A DNA stretch of 26,288 nt from an uncultured Prevotella sp. (lineage in GTDB: Bacteria > Bacteroidota > Bacteroidia > Bacteroidales > Bacteroidaceae): the NCBI GenBank assembly GCA_905202125.1, contig CAJKQX010000033.1, positions 1 through 26,288 on the forward strand, in the 5' to 3' direction. The notes under the pieces are model-generated. The model saw nothing but the letters and a program-made list of their open reading frames with translations. It had not been told where the DNA came from and did not search any database. Position numbers and translations under genes: made by a program. Positions 14,710 through 22,392 of this stretch are shown here, in pieces. Position 1 is the stretch's first letter; the number at the start of each line of letters is the position of its first letter.

Positions 14710-16365
14710 ATGTATTTTGACGAATTAGATTTGAACGATGCAGTGCTTGATGCATTGTATGACATGCGTTTCGACACATGCACTCCGGTACAGGAGAAAT
14801 GTATTCCGGAGATACTTGCAGGACACGATGTCCTCGGCGTGGCCCAGACAGGTACGGGCAAGACCGCCGCTTATTTACTACCGATACTCAGCCGTCTTCA
14901 GGATGGCGAATGCCCGCAAGACACCATCAACTGCGTCATCATGAGTCCCACACGCGAACTCGCCCAGCAGATAGACCAGGCCATGCAGGGCTTCGGCTAT
15001 TATCTTGACGGTATAAGCAGCGTGGCCATCTATGGTGGCAACGATGGCAACCGTTACGATCAGGAACTGAAGAGTCTCAGTCTCGGTGCCGATGTGATAA
15101 TCGCCACTCCGGGACGCCTCCTCAGCCATCTGTCTATGGGCAATGCCGATTTCAGCAATGTGTCTTTCTTCATCCTCGATGAGGCCGACCGCATGCTCGA
15201 TATGGGATTCTCGGACGACATCAAGAAGATTGCGAGCTATCTGCCGGACACATGTCAGACCATCATGTTCTCGGCCACGATGCCTGAGAAGATAGAGGAA
15301 CTGGCCAATACTCTTCTCAAAGACCCGGTGACGGTGAAGATCGCCGTGAGCAAACCGGCCGAGAAGATACAGCAGAGCGCATATCTCTGTTACGAAGACC
15401 AGAAACTGGGCATCATCAAGAGCATATTCAAGACCGGCGACCTGAAACGTGTTATCATCTTCTCGGGCAAGAAACAGAAGGTGAAACTCATCAACCGTGC
15501 CCTGCTCAAGATGAATATCAACAGTGGCGAGATGCACTCCGACCTGGAGCAGGCGCAGCGTGACGATATCATGTACAAGTTCAAGAGCGGACAGATAGAC
15601 GTGCTCGTGGCTACGGATATCGTGGCACGAGGCATCGACATTGACGATATCTCGATGGTCATCAACTTTGACGTGCCGCAAGATGCCGAGGACTATGTCC
15701 ATCGCATCGGTCGTACGGCGCGAGCCGATCGCGACGGTATTGCCATCACCTTCGTAAGCGATAAGGACATGTACTATTTCAAGCAGATTGAGAAACAACT
15801 TGAGAAGGTGGTCGAGAAGAAACCTCTGCCCGAAGGTCTGGGCGACGCTCCCGAGTATAAGGTGGGCGAGAAGGGCAGACGCAAGGGTTGTGACAGCAAG
15901 CGTCGTGGCGATAAACCCCAAAAGAAATCGGACAAACCCGCTGACGAGACGCGCCGTAAGGACAGGCGTGAGAAATCCTCCGATAGACAGCATCGCAATA
16001 AATCGGAAGGCAATGACGCCAAGGCGGCTCCCGCAAACGTAGATATGGCTGCGGCTGAAAACAAAAAGGAGAACAATCGCCGCCGTCGTCGCAAACCCGC
16101 AACCGGTAGTGACGACAGACAGCAAGCGCCCAAAGCGCAGGTCCAAGAGAAACAGCGCGTGGAAAAGAAACGCGTCAAAGCCGACACTGAAGGGGTTGAG
16201 AAAAAGTATAATAAGGACAGACGCCGCAAGCCGAGACATAATTCCAACAGGAAAAAGACGGAAGAGCAAGCGGCTGTTCTGAACAAGACACAACAGCCCG
16301 AAGAGACAAGCAAGATCAAATCGATCATTAAGAAATCTCTCAAACTGTTTGGAATCAAGAAATAA
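14710..16365 (+). CDS. DEAD-box ATP-dependent RNA helicase
   Basis: A protein of 551 residues. All helicase motifs are visible: a Q motif around CTPVQEKCIPEIL (24-36), motif I AQTGTGKT (45-52), PTRELAQQ (80-87), TPGR (133-136), DEAD (157-160), SAT (188-190), and the C-terminal TDIVARGIDIDDI and HRIGRTARA blocks. The RecA-like core ends near residue 385. The remaining 165 residues are a Lys/Arg-rich, low-complexity tail (KKSDKP, RRKDRRE, NRRRRRKP), probably disordered and RNA-binding. It resembles RhlE/DeaD-type enzymes of RNA decay or ribosome assembly, but a named orthologue cannot be assigned. It is the last gene of the lon operon and is followed by a strong terminator. Confidence 0.95.
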   Translation: MYFDELDLNDAVLDALYDMRFDTCTPVQEKCIPEILAGHDVLGVAQTGTGKTAAYLLPILSRLQDGECPQDTINCVIMSPTRELAQQIDQAMQGFGYYLDGISSVAIYGGNDGNRYDQELKSLSLGADVIIATPGRLLSHLSMGNADFSNVSFFILDEADRMLDMGFSDDIKKIASYLPDTCQTIMFSATMPEKIEELANTLLKDPVTVKIAVSKPAEKIQQSAYLCYEDQKLGIIKSIFKTGDLKRVIIFSGKKQKVKLINRALLKMNINSGEMHSDLEQAQRDDIMYKFKSGQIDVLVATDIVARGIDIDDISMVINFDVPQDAEDYVHRIGRTARADRDGIAITFVSDKDMYYFKQIEKQLEKVVEKKPLPEGLGDAPEYKVGEKGRRKGCDSKRRGDKPQKKSDKPADETRRKDRREKSSDRQHRNKSEGNDAKAAPANVDMAAAENKKENNRRRRRKPATGSDDRQQAPKAQVQEKQRVEKKRVKADTEGVEKKYNKDRRRKPRHNSNRKKTEEQAAVLNKTQQPEETSKIKSIIKKSLKLFGIKK

Positions 16366-16441
16366 ACTTGATATCCGTATTACAACAATCGTCGTTTATC
16401 GCTTGATACAAAGCCTCTCGGCATGAAAGCAATGAAAATAT

Positions 16442-16502
16442 AAATACACGGAGACTGTGCGAATACAGATGATGACTTTTCGCACGGTATCCGTGTATTT
16501 TT
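16442..16502 (+). terminator. Strong long-hairpin terminator of the lon operon
   Basis: AAATACACGGA (16442-16452) pairs with TCCGTGTATTT (16490-16500). An inner stem GTGCGAA/TTCGCAC (16457-16463, 16479-16485) stacks on it with one mismatch between. A T-run overlaps the 3' arm. Confidence 0.85.
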
Positions 16503-16582
16503 GTTGATACGACCCGATGGAGAAATCAAGAGAAAATGCCGGATGAAATTAGCGAAAATCATATCTTCCTGAAATCAAATTC

Positions 16583-16666
16583 GTACAGAGCCTCTGTACG
16601 GTTGGTACAAAGCCCTTGTACGGTTAGTACAAAGCCTCTGTACGGTTAGTACAAAGCTCCTGTACT
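16583..16666. repeat. 22-bp tandem palindromic array with eight phased GTAC sites
   Basis: Three 22-bp units (16591-16612, 16613-16634, 16635-16656) of the form CCTCTGTACGGTTAGTAC plus AAAG are flanked by partial units. GTAC starts at 16583, 16596, 16605, 16618, 16627, 16640, 16649 and 16662, spaced alternately 13 and 9 bp. Every GTAC pair forms a dyad, and dyad centres fall each 11 bp from 16591 to 16657. The first dyad, GTACAGAG/CTCTGTAC, is perfect. AAATTCG occurs at both edges (16577-16583 and 16667-16673). It is not a CRISPR array, because there are no unique spacers. Confidence 0.85.
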
Positions 16667-16752
16667 AAATTCGTTCGGATTGTCATGATAATCGCCCTTG
16701 CCACGACGTGTCCGTGAAACAACTTAAAACAATAAATTAATATCCTAAAACA

Positions 16753-17841
16753 ATGAAGCGAATAGTATTTTTAGATTATGTACGTGTGTTTGCTTGCTTT
16801 CTTGTGATGATAGTTCATGCGAGCGAGCTTTATTATGGTGCTCCGGGAGGAACAGATTTGGCCGGACCGCAGTCGTTTCTCAATAACGAAACCGACCGTT
16901 TGTGGGTATCCCTCTACGATGGCTTTTCCAGAATATCGGTGCCACTGTTTATGATTGTGTCGGCGTTTCTGCTTGTCCCCATGAAAGACGGATTCACCAT
17001 GCGCGAGTTTTACGTTCACCGTGCCAAACGCATTTTACCCCCGTTATTTATATTTATGATACTATATTCTGTCTTGCCGATGTTGTGGGGCCAGATAGAC
17101 AGTGAGACGTCCATGACCGACTTGTCACGCATCCTTCTCAATTTCCCGACTATGGCCGGACACCTGTGGTTCATGTATCCGCTGTTGGGCCTGTATCTCT
17201 TTATCCCGGTGATCTCGCCGTGGCTGAAAAAGGCCACAGCTAAGGAAGAATTGTTCTTTATAGCCCTTTTCGCCGTGTCTACCTGCATCCCGTATCTCAA
17301 CCGTTGGTCCGGCGAAGTGTGGGGAGAGTGTTTTTGGAATCAGTATCATCTCCTGTGGAATTTCTCCGGTTACTTGGGATATCTTGTGTTGGCCCATTAC
17401 ATCCGTGTGCATCTCACGTGGAATAGGGTGCGCCGTCTGCTGGTGGGAAGCGTGTTGTTCATTGTCGGTGCAGCCATCACCATGTATTCATTCTATGTTC
17501 AGGCCGTGCCCGGAGTGCTCCATTCCACACCCGTTCTTGAGTTGGGCTGGTCGTTCTGCACACTCAATTGTCTTGTAGCTACGGCCGGAGCGTTTCTTCT
17601 CTTCACTTGCATCGGTCAGACAGAGGCACCCAAGTGTATCACCGACATCTCCAAACGCAGTTACGGCATGTATCTCATGCACATGTTCTGGCTCGGCATG
17701 TGGGGCTCTATATTCAAGGGCGAGATGGCTCTGCCCACCGTTGCGGCCATACCGAGTGTTGCCGTATGCACATTCATCTGTTCATATCTGACATCCAAAA
17801 TCATATCATTCTTGCCCGGTAGTAAATGGGTCGTCGGTTAG
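16753..17841 (+). CDS. Acyltransferase-3 family membrane protein
   Basis: An inner-membrane protein of 362 residues with about ten transmembrane helices. It begins KRIVFLDYVRVFACFLVMIVHA, where the conserved Arg (about 10) and His (about 22) mark the acyltransferase-3 (OafA/YrhL/NodX-like) family. A periplasmic or cytoplasmic loop with RAKRILPP (about 92-99) is also typical. Such enzymes O-acylate (often O-acetylate) surface polysaccharides, peptidoglycan or small glycosides. There is no SGNH domain, so this is the short form. It is monocistronic in this window. The acceptor cannot be inferred from the neighbours. Confidence 0.87.
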   Translation: MKRIVFLDYVRVFACFLVMIVHASELYYGAPGGTDLAGPQSFLNNETDRLWVSLYDGFSRISVPLFMIVSAFLLVPMKDGFTMREFYVHRAKRILPPLFIFMILYSVLPMLWGQIDSETSMTDLSRILLNFPTMAGHLWFMYPLLGLYLFIPVISPWLKKATAKEELFFIALFAVSTCIPYLNRWSGEVWGECFWNQYHLLWNFSGYLGYLVLAHYIRVHLTWNRVRRLLVGSVLFIVGAAITMYSFYVQAVPGVLHSTPVLELGWSFCTLNCLVATAGAFLLFTCIGQTEAPKCITDISKRSYGMYLMHMFWLGMWGSIFKGEMALPTVAAIPSVAVCTFICSYLTSKIISFLPGSKWVVG

Positions 17842-17909
17842 AATAATGACAATAAAGTCGGGTTTTTATATCTTTTTGTAATATTTTCGTGCAAAAAACT
17901 TACGTTTTG

Positions 17910-17941
17910 TTTGTTTTATTGAAATAAAGGACTTACCTTTG
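17910..17941 (+). promoter_or_regulatory. Promoter of glutamate dehydrogenase gene
   Basis: TTTG (17910-17913), 20 bp, then TACCTTTG (17934-17941): a full match to the Bacteroidota consensus. A second TTTG at 17906-17909 is offset by four bases. The leader that follows is about 115 nt. Confidence 0.75.
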
Positions 17942-17955
17942 CAAACGCTAAAAAG

Positions 17956-18023
17956 ATATGCGACGGTTCATCGGATGCCGTGCATCAGGATTGCTGTACA
18001 GCTGAAAGTCTCATGTCGTATAT
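17956..18023 (+). promoter_or_regulatory. Structured 5' leader of glutamate dehydrogenase mRNA
   Basis: ATATGCGAC (17956-17964) can pair with GTCGTATAT (18015-18023) over nine pairs, one G-U. It encloses smaller hairpins GATGC/GCATC (17974-17986) and the GCTGTACAGC palindrome (17993-18002). It lies between promoter and start codon and could stabilise or regulate the mRNA. It does not match a riboswitch class I recognise. Confidence 0.35.
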
Positions 18024-18065
18024 ATAATTAAGGTAAAAATAAAGTTTAACAAATAATTAAAGAAA

Positions 18066-19400
18066 ATGAAAGCTGTAGAAGTTGTAGAGAATTTGAAAAG
18101 AAGATTTCCGAACGAGCCTGAGTACATACAGGCTGTCAGTCAGGTATTAGGTACAATCGAAGAAGAATACAACAAACATCCCGAGTTTGAAAAATCCAAT
18201 CTTATCGATCGCTTGTGCATTCCCGACCGCGTCATCGAGTTTCGCGTGACATGGGTCGACGATAAAGGCAATGTGCAGACAAACATGGGTTACCGCGTAC
18301 AGCACAACAACGTCATCGGTCCGTACAAAGGCGGTATCCGTTTCCACGCTTCAGTGAATCTCGGTATCCTCAAATTCCTTGCTTTCGAGCAGACATTCAA
18401 GAATTCGCTCACCACACTGCCTATGGGCGGAGGTAAGGGAGGTTCCGATTTCTCTCCGCGTGGCAAGAGCAATGCCGAGGTGATGCGTTTCTGCCAGGCT
18501 TTCATGACAGAGCTTTATCGCCACATCGGTCCCGACGAGGACGTTCCGGCAGGTGATATAGGAGTAGGTGGCCGTGAGGTGGGCTACATGTTCGGCCAAT
18601 ACAAGAAACTGACCCATCAGTTCAACGGCATCCTTACGGGTAAGGGTCTCGAATTCGGCGGTTCGCTCATCCGTCCCGAAGCCACCGGTTATGGTAACGT
18701 ATATTTCCTTGAGAACATGCTCAAGACCCGCAATATCGACATCAAGGGCAAGACAGTGCTCGTCAGCGGTTCGGGTAATGTGGCCCAATACACTGTCGAG
18801 AAACTGATTCAACTCGGAGCCAAGCCCGTCACCATGTCCGACTCTGACGGATACATCTACGATCCCGACGGTATCGATGAGGAGAAACTGGCTTATGTCA
18901 AGGAGCTCAAGAATATCGAGCGCGGACGTATCCGCGAATATGCAGAGACATACGGTGTGAAATATGTGGCCGGTGCCAAGCCCTGGTTTGAGAAAGCCGA
19001 TATCGCCCTGCCTTCTGCCACACAGAACGAAATCAACGAGGAGGCTGCCAAAGCTCTCGTTGCCAACGGTGTGTTTGCAGTGAGTGAAGGTGCCAACATG
19101 CCTTCTACACCTGAAGCAATCAAGGTGTTCCAGGATGCCAAGATACTCTATTCGCCCGGAAAGGCAGCCAATGCCGGTGGTGTGGCCGTGTCAGGTCTGG
19201 AGATGACTCAGAACTCGGAGCGTCTGCGCTGGAGCAGCGAGGAAGTGGACAAGAAGTTGCATGACATCATGAACGATATCCACGCCAACTGCGTGAAATA
19301 CGGAACAGAGGCCGATGGATACATCAATTATGTGAAGGGTGCCAACGTGGCAGGATTCCTCAAGGTGGCCAAAGCCATGATGGCTCAGGGTATTGTTTAA
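18066..19400 (+). CDS. gdhA: Glutamate dehydrogenase
   Basis: A cytoplasmic enzyme of 444 residues, the standard length of the hexameric bacterial GDH. It interconverts 2-oxoglutarate plus ammonia and glutamate, central to nitrogen assimilation in Bacteroidota. The substrate site shows GPYKGGIRFH (85-94), catalytic Lys124 in PMGGGKGGSDF, and Asp164 in PAGDIGVGGRE. The Rossmann domain carries VSGSGNVAQY (233-242) and SDSDGYI (258-264) at the cofactor end. NADP versus NAD preference is not settled by eye. It has its own promoter, a structured leader and a strong terminator, consistent with high, independently regulated expression. Confidence 0.97.
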   Translation: MKAVEVVENLKRRFPNEPEYIQAVSQVLGTIEEEYNKHPEFEKSNLIDRLCIPDRVIEFRVTWVDDKGNVQTNMGYRVQHNNVIGPYKGGIRFHASVNLGILKFLAFEQTFKNSLTTLPMGGGKGGSDFSPRGKSNAEVMRFCQAFMTELYRHIGPDEDVPAGDIGVGGREVGYMFGQYKKLTHQFNGILTGKGLEFGGSLIRPEATGYGNVYFLENMLKTRNIDIKGKTVLVSGSGNVAQYTVEKLIQLGAKPVTMSDSDGYIYDPDGIDEEKLAYVKELKNIERGRIREYAETYGVKYVAGAKPWFEKADIALPSATQNEINEEAAKALVANGVFAVSEGANMPSTPEAIKVFQDAKILYSPGKAANAGGVAVSGLEMTQNSERLRWSSEEVDKKLHDIMNDIHANCVKYGTEADGYINYVKGANVAGFLKVAKAMMAQGIV

Positions 19401-19420
19401 GTCAAAAGCTGAATATATAA

Positions 19421-19469
19421 TAAGAAATCAGGGTGCGCTATCCATGAGGATGGGCACCCTGATTTCTTA
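19421..19469. terminator. Bidirectional terminator between gdhA and the lipoprotein gene
   Basis: TAAGAAATCAGGGTGC (19421-19436) is perfectly complementary to GCACCCTGATTTCTTA (19454-19469), 16 bp, with an inner ATCC/GGAT stem. A/T-rich flanks on both sides let it serve both converging transcripts. Confidence 0.9.
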
Positions 19470-19471
19470 TT

Positions 19472-19870
19472 TTAGTATTTCTTCTCCCATAGAGCGGGAT
19501 TGTCGGTCTTGACACATACCACGTTCTGCATTTTCGCATCGATGTAAAACGTGTGTCTCATTTTCTCTCCATCCGATGTCTTGTACTCGACGTTGACATA
19601 ATACATTTTCTTTGTGTCGCGTCTTTCTCCGTATTCAATGTTCTTTCTGAATATCGGCAGTTTGTCGGACTTGGCTCTCAGACTTCGTATTGTGCTGTCG
19701 CTCACGTGCACCGTGGAGTCGGTGCGCGAGAAAGAGATTTCGGATATATCCTTGTCGGTGATGTTCTTGTCGAGAAAATCCTTTATCAGTTTTTCGTTGT
19801 TCAGTTTCTGTCCGCAACCCACGAGGATGGTTGCGGCACAGAGCGATAAGGCTGTTTTGCGTATCTGCAT
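19472..19870 (-). CDS. Small lipoprotein of unknown function
   Basis: A protein of 132 residues starting at the ATG at 19870. The longer frame up to 20158 only runs through pepD in another frame, so I reject it. A lipoprotein signal peptide ends at the lipobox ILVGC with Cys19. The next residues (GQKLNN) lack an acidic run, so localisation within the envelope is uncertain. The mature part contains a helical region (NNEKLIKDFLDKNITDKDI) followed by strands, with repeated polar Ser/Asp/Lys segments. I recognise no family. It starts two bases after the pepD stop and is therefore probably translated from the same mRNA. Confidence 0.78.
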   Translation of the reverse strand: MQIRKTALSLCAATILVGCGQKLNNEKLIKDFLDKNITDKDISEISFSRTDSTVHVSDSTIRSLRAKSDKLPIFRKNIEYGERRDTKKMYYVNVEYKTSDGEKMRHTFYIDAKMQNVVCVKTDNPALWEKKY

Positions 19871-19872
19871 CT

Positions 19873-21327
19873 TTATTTCTCGACGTTTTTCAGAATATCC
19901 AGAATATGCTCCCACACCATTTCTACTGTCGGTATGTGCAGACGCTCGTCGGGGGTGTGCACGCCACGCAGTGTCGGACCGAATGAAATCATGTCGAGCG
20001 ATGGATAACGCTCGGAGAAGAGTCCGCATTCCAGTCCGGCATGTATGCCGCGGACGATAGGCTCTTTGCCAAACAGTTTCTTGTAAGATTCCACGGCTGT
20101 GCGTGTGAGTTTGCTGTCGGCTCTCATCTTCCAAGCCGGATAGCCGTCGCCCTGCCATACCTCGGCTCCTGCGAGCTGGAATATGGCTTTCACGCTGTTG
20201 GCCTGATTCTCCAGGTTGCTCATCACGTTGGAGCGTTGAGATGCCACCACCACGATCCCGTTCTCGGTTGTTGTCACGCTTGCGATGTTGCTCGATGTCT
20301 CAACCATGCCGGCCAACGCCTCGTCCTGACACATTGCGAAGATGCCGTTGTCGACGCCCTGAACAGCCATGATAAACTTGCGGGCTGTCTCTTTGTCTAT
20401 CACGGGTTTGGCCTCAGTGCTCTCCATTGCAAACTGCATGGCGGTGTCTGTGATATGGTATTCCTCCTCCACCTCGGCTGTGAAGATATTCCAGTCGGCG
20501 CGTATCATCTCCTTGTCGGCATTGGGTACGCCAAAGAGTATGCTGCCGTCGCGAGGTATGGCGTTGTGCATCTTGCCCGAGTTGAATTCGGCCAGGCGCA
20601 CATCCGTCTTCTCCTGTTCCTTGTACAGGAATCGTGCCAGTATCTTTATGGCATTGGCACGTTTCTTGTCGATATCGTCGCCCGAGTGTCCTCCCAGCAG
20701 TCCTTTGATTGATGCCTTGATGAAGAAATATCCTTCGGGAGCATTCTCGCGTGTAAATGTGAACTTGGCAGTTGTTGTCTTGCCGCCCGCACACGACACG
20801 AAGATCTGTCCTTCATCCTCCGAGTCGAGATTGATGAGCATGTCTCCGGTCATGAAATCGCTCTTCATGCCCATGGCGCCGGTCAGTCCTGTCTCCTCAT
20901 CGCGAGTGAACACACACTCTATCGGACCGTGTTCGATATCATCGCTGTCGAGCAATGCCAGTTCGATGGCACATCCTATGCCGTCGTCGGCACCGAGAGT
21001 GGTACCCTTTGCAGTGAGCCATTCGCCATCGATATATGTCTGAATGGCGTCTTTGTCGAAATCAAACTCGATGTCGACGAGCTTGTCGCACACCATGTCC
21101 ATGTGGCTTTGCAGCACCACGATGGGCTTGTCCTCATATCCCTTTGTGGCCGGTTTGCGTATTATCACGTTGCCCGTCTCGTCCACCTTCGTGTCAAGAT
21201 GGCGGCTTTCGCCGAACTCCTTGAGATATTCTATCATCTTCTCCTCACGTTTGGAAGGACGCGGAATACTGTTTATTTTTGCAAAATGCTCAAATACGAG
21301 AGCCGGTTTCAATTCGTTGTTGTTCAT
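19873..21327 (-). CDS. pepD: Aminoacyl-histidine dipeptidase (PepD, M20 family)
   Basis: A metallopeptidase of 484 residues, the usual length for PepD, which hydrolyses Xaa-His and other dipeptides. Metal and catalytic residues of the M20 family are in place: His75 and Asp77 in LQSHMDMVCDK, the bridging Asp in LGADDGIG (111-118), the general base pair Glu144-Glu145 in TRDEETGL, Asp in INLDSEDEG, and a late His in RGVHTPDERLHI. A lid/dimerisation domain is inserted in the middle. No signal peptide is seen, so it is cytoplasmic. It is the first gene of a pair with the lipoprotein gene. The start (MNNNELKP) is the natural one. Confidence 0.95.
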   Translation of the reverse strand: MNNNELKPALVFEHFAKINSIPRPSKREEKMIEYLKEFGESRHLDTKVDETGNVIIRKPATKGYEDKPIVVLQSHMDMVCDKLVDIEFDFDKDAIQTYIDGEWLTAKGTTLGADDGIGCAIELALLDSDDIEHGPIECVFTRDEETGLTGAMGMKSDFMTGDMLINLDSEDEGQIFVSCAGGKTTTAKFTFTRENAPEGYFFIKASIKGLLGGHSGDDIDKKRANAIKILARFLYKEQEKTDVRLAEFNSGKMHNAIPRDGSILFGVPNADKEMIRADWNIFTAEVEEEYHITDTAMQFAMESTEAKPVIDKETARKFIMAVQGVDNGIFAMCQDEALAGMVETSSNIASVTTTENGIVVVASQRSNVMSNLENQANSVKAIFQLAGAEVWQGDGYPAWKMRADSKLTRTAVESYKKLFGKEPIVRGIHAGLECGLFSERYPSLDMISFGPTLRGVHTPDERLHIPTVEMVWEHILDILKNVEK

Positions 21328-21459
21328 ATCTTATGATGTTTTAATTGTAATTTTTCAGTGTTATGACAAAGAATGATTGTATTAGCAAGATTTACAGCAG
21401 CGTTTGTAGTTAAAATTGTCTACGTTAAATCATGCTGCTCATAAAAATAAATAAATTAT

Positions 21460-21490
21460 TTTGTTCTGTGCATGTTTTACATTATCTTTG
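21460..21490 (+). promoter_or_regulatory. Promoter of the small membrane protein and ompH-like gene
   Basis: TTTG (21460-21463), 19 bp, then TATCTTTG (21483-21490): a full Bacteroidota promoter 20 bp before the ATG at 21511. Confidence 0.8.
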
Positions 21491-21510
21491 TAGCCACAAA
21501 ATTAATAAAA

Positions 21511-21705
21511 ATGGTAGAAACTTTGCTTGTCAGCGTGTTAATAATTGCTATTGCCGTTGCATTACTGTGTGTAAGGATTATCTTGAAGAAAAATGGCAAG
21601 TTCTCCTCGCAGCACATCCATGACAATCCGTTGCTGCGCAAGAATGGCATACACTGCGTGATGGACCAAGACCGCGAGGCCCGTGAGAGGGGCGGCGCAT
21701 ACTGA
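21511..21705 (+). CDS. Small single-span membrane protein of unknown function
   Basis: A protein of 64 residues from the ATG at 21511. An alternative start at 21472 lies before the -7 element and is rejected. Residues 3-22 form one transmembrane helix (LLVSVLIIAIAVALLCVRII), followed by a basic LKKNGKF and a soluble tail with LLRKNGIHCV and a charged end (DQDREARERGG). I recall similar short proteins with a conserved RKxGIHC motif in other Bacteroidales, but cannot verify this here. It has a well-formed promoter and shares a transcript with the OmpH-like lipoprotein downstream. Function unknown. Confidence 0.75.
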   Translation: MVETLLVSVLIIAIAVALLCVRIILKKNGKFSSQHIHDNPLLRKNGIHCVMDQDREARERGGAY

Positions 21706-21748
21706 CAGCAGAGCGAAAGATACGTAATGATTAAAAAACTAAATAATA

Positions 21749-22369
21749 ATGAATAAGAAAAACTTTTTCAGAGTGCTTGCTGTTGCTGCTATGACAACGG
21801 TCACACTTACATCATGTGACAAATCACAACCGGTTGATGAGGCCTCCAACAGCCAGCAGGTGGCTCCCGTCTCAACCAAGATTGCTTTTGTCGAGGTCGA
21901 CAGTATCATGACCCAGTATAAGTACTGCAAGGATTATTCGTTGATTCTGCAGAAGAAAAGTCAGAACATACAGAACACTCTGTCGCAGAAACAACAGCAA
22001 CTCGAAGCTGCCGCTGCCAATTTCCAGCAGAAATTGCAACAGAATGCTTACACACGCGAACAGGCTGAAGGCATACAGGCCTCACTTCAGAAACAAAGTG
22101 CTGATTTGCAGGTTCTCAACCAGCGTCTGAGCACCGAGTTCCAGAATGAGACAGACAAGTTCAACAACGCTCTGCGCGACAGCATACAGCATTTCCTCGC
22201 CGTGTACAACAAAGACAAGAAATATGGTCTTATTATCAGCAAGGCAGGCGACAATATCCTTTATGCCGACAAGAGTCACGACATCACCAACGAGGTGGTA
22301 GCCGGATTGAACAAGGCCTACAAATCGGCTCCTGTGAAGGAAGACAAACCGGCAAAGGACAAGAAATAA
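21749..22369 (+). CDS. OmpH/Skp-family periplasmic chaperone-like lipoprotein
   Basis: A protein of 206 residues. A lipoprotein signal peptide ends in LTSC with Cys23, unlike classical Skp, which is a soluble periplasmic protein. The family start IAFVEVDSIMTQYK (about 47-60) leads into a long Gln-rich coiled coil (about 65-150, QKKSQNIQNTLSQKQQQLEA), then the closing segment YGLIISKAGDNILYADKSHDIT. A Lys/Asp-rich tail ends the protein. Skp proteins hold outer-membrane proteins during transit to the BAM complex. It is the second gene after the 64-residue membrane protein and is followed by a terminator. Confidence 0.88.
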   Translation: MNKKNFFRVLAVAAMTTVTLTSCDKSQPVDEASNSQQVAPVSTKIAFVEVDSIMTQYKYCKDYSLILQKKSQNIQNTLSQKQQQLEAAAANFQQKLQQNAYTREQAEGIQASLQKQSADLQVLNQRLSTEFQNETDKFNNALRDSIQHFLAVYNKDKKYGLIISKAGDNILYADKSHDITNEVVAGLNKAYKSAPVKEDKPAKDKK

Positions 22370-22392
22370 GAATAACAGGTTTTCAATATTAG

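Larger units (their letters stand above)
16366..16752. other. 387-bp intergenic region with terminator and GTAC array
   Basis: No gene is seen here. The region contains a fragment TACAAAGCCTCT (about 16407-16418) that matches part of the array unit further on, the operon terminator at 16442, the GTAC array at 16583, and an AT-rich leader before the acyltransferase ATG. No convincing TAnnTTTG promoter was found for that gene. Confidence 0.7.

Noticed and set aside
14878..16293. 471-residue open frame antisense to the DEAD-box helicase
   Set aside because: It is the complement of clear helicase motifs and the basic tail; its Leu/Arg-rich composition is typical of a shadow frame.
16583..16666. 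CRISPR array
   Set aside because: Units are 22 bp and contiguous with no unique spacers, and no cas genes are present.
19871..20158. N-terminal extension of the small lipoprotein
   Set aside because: It overlaps pepD in another frame and would bury the lipoprotein signal peptide.
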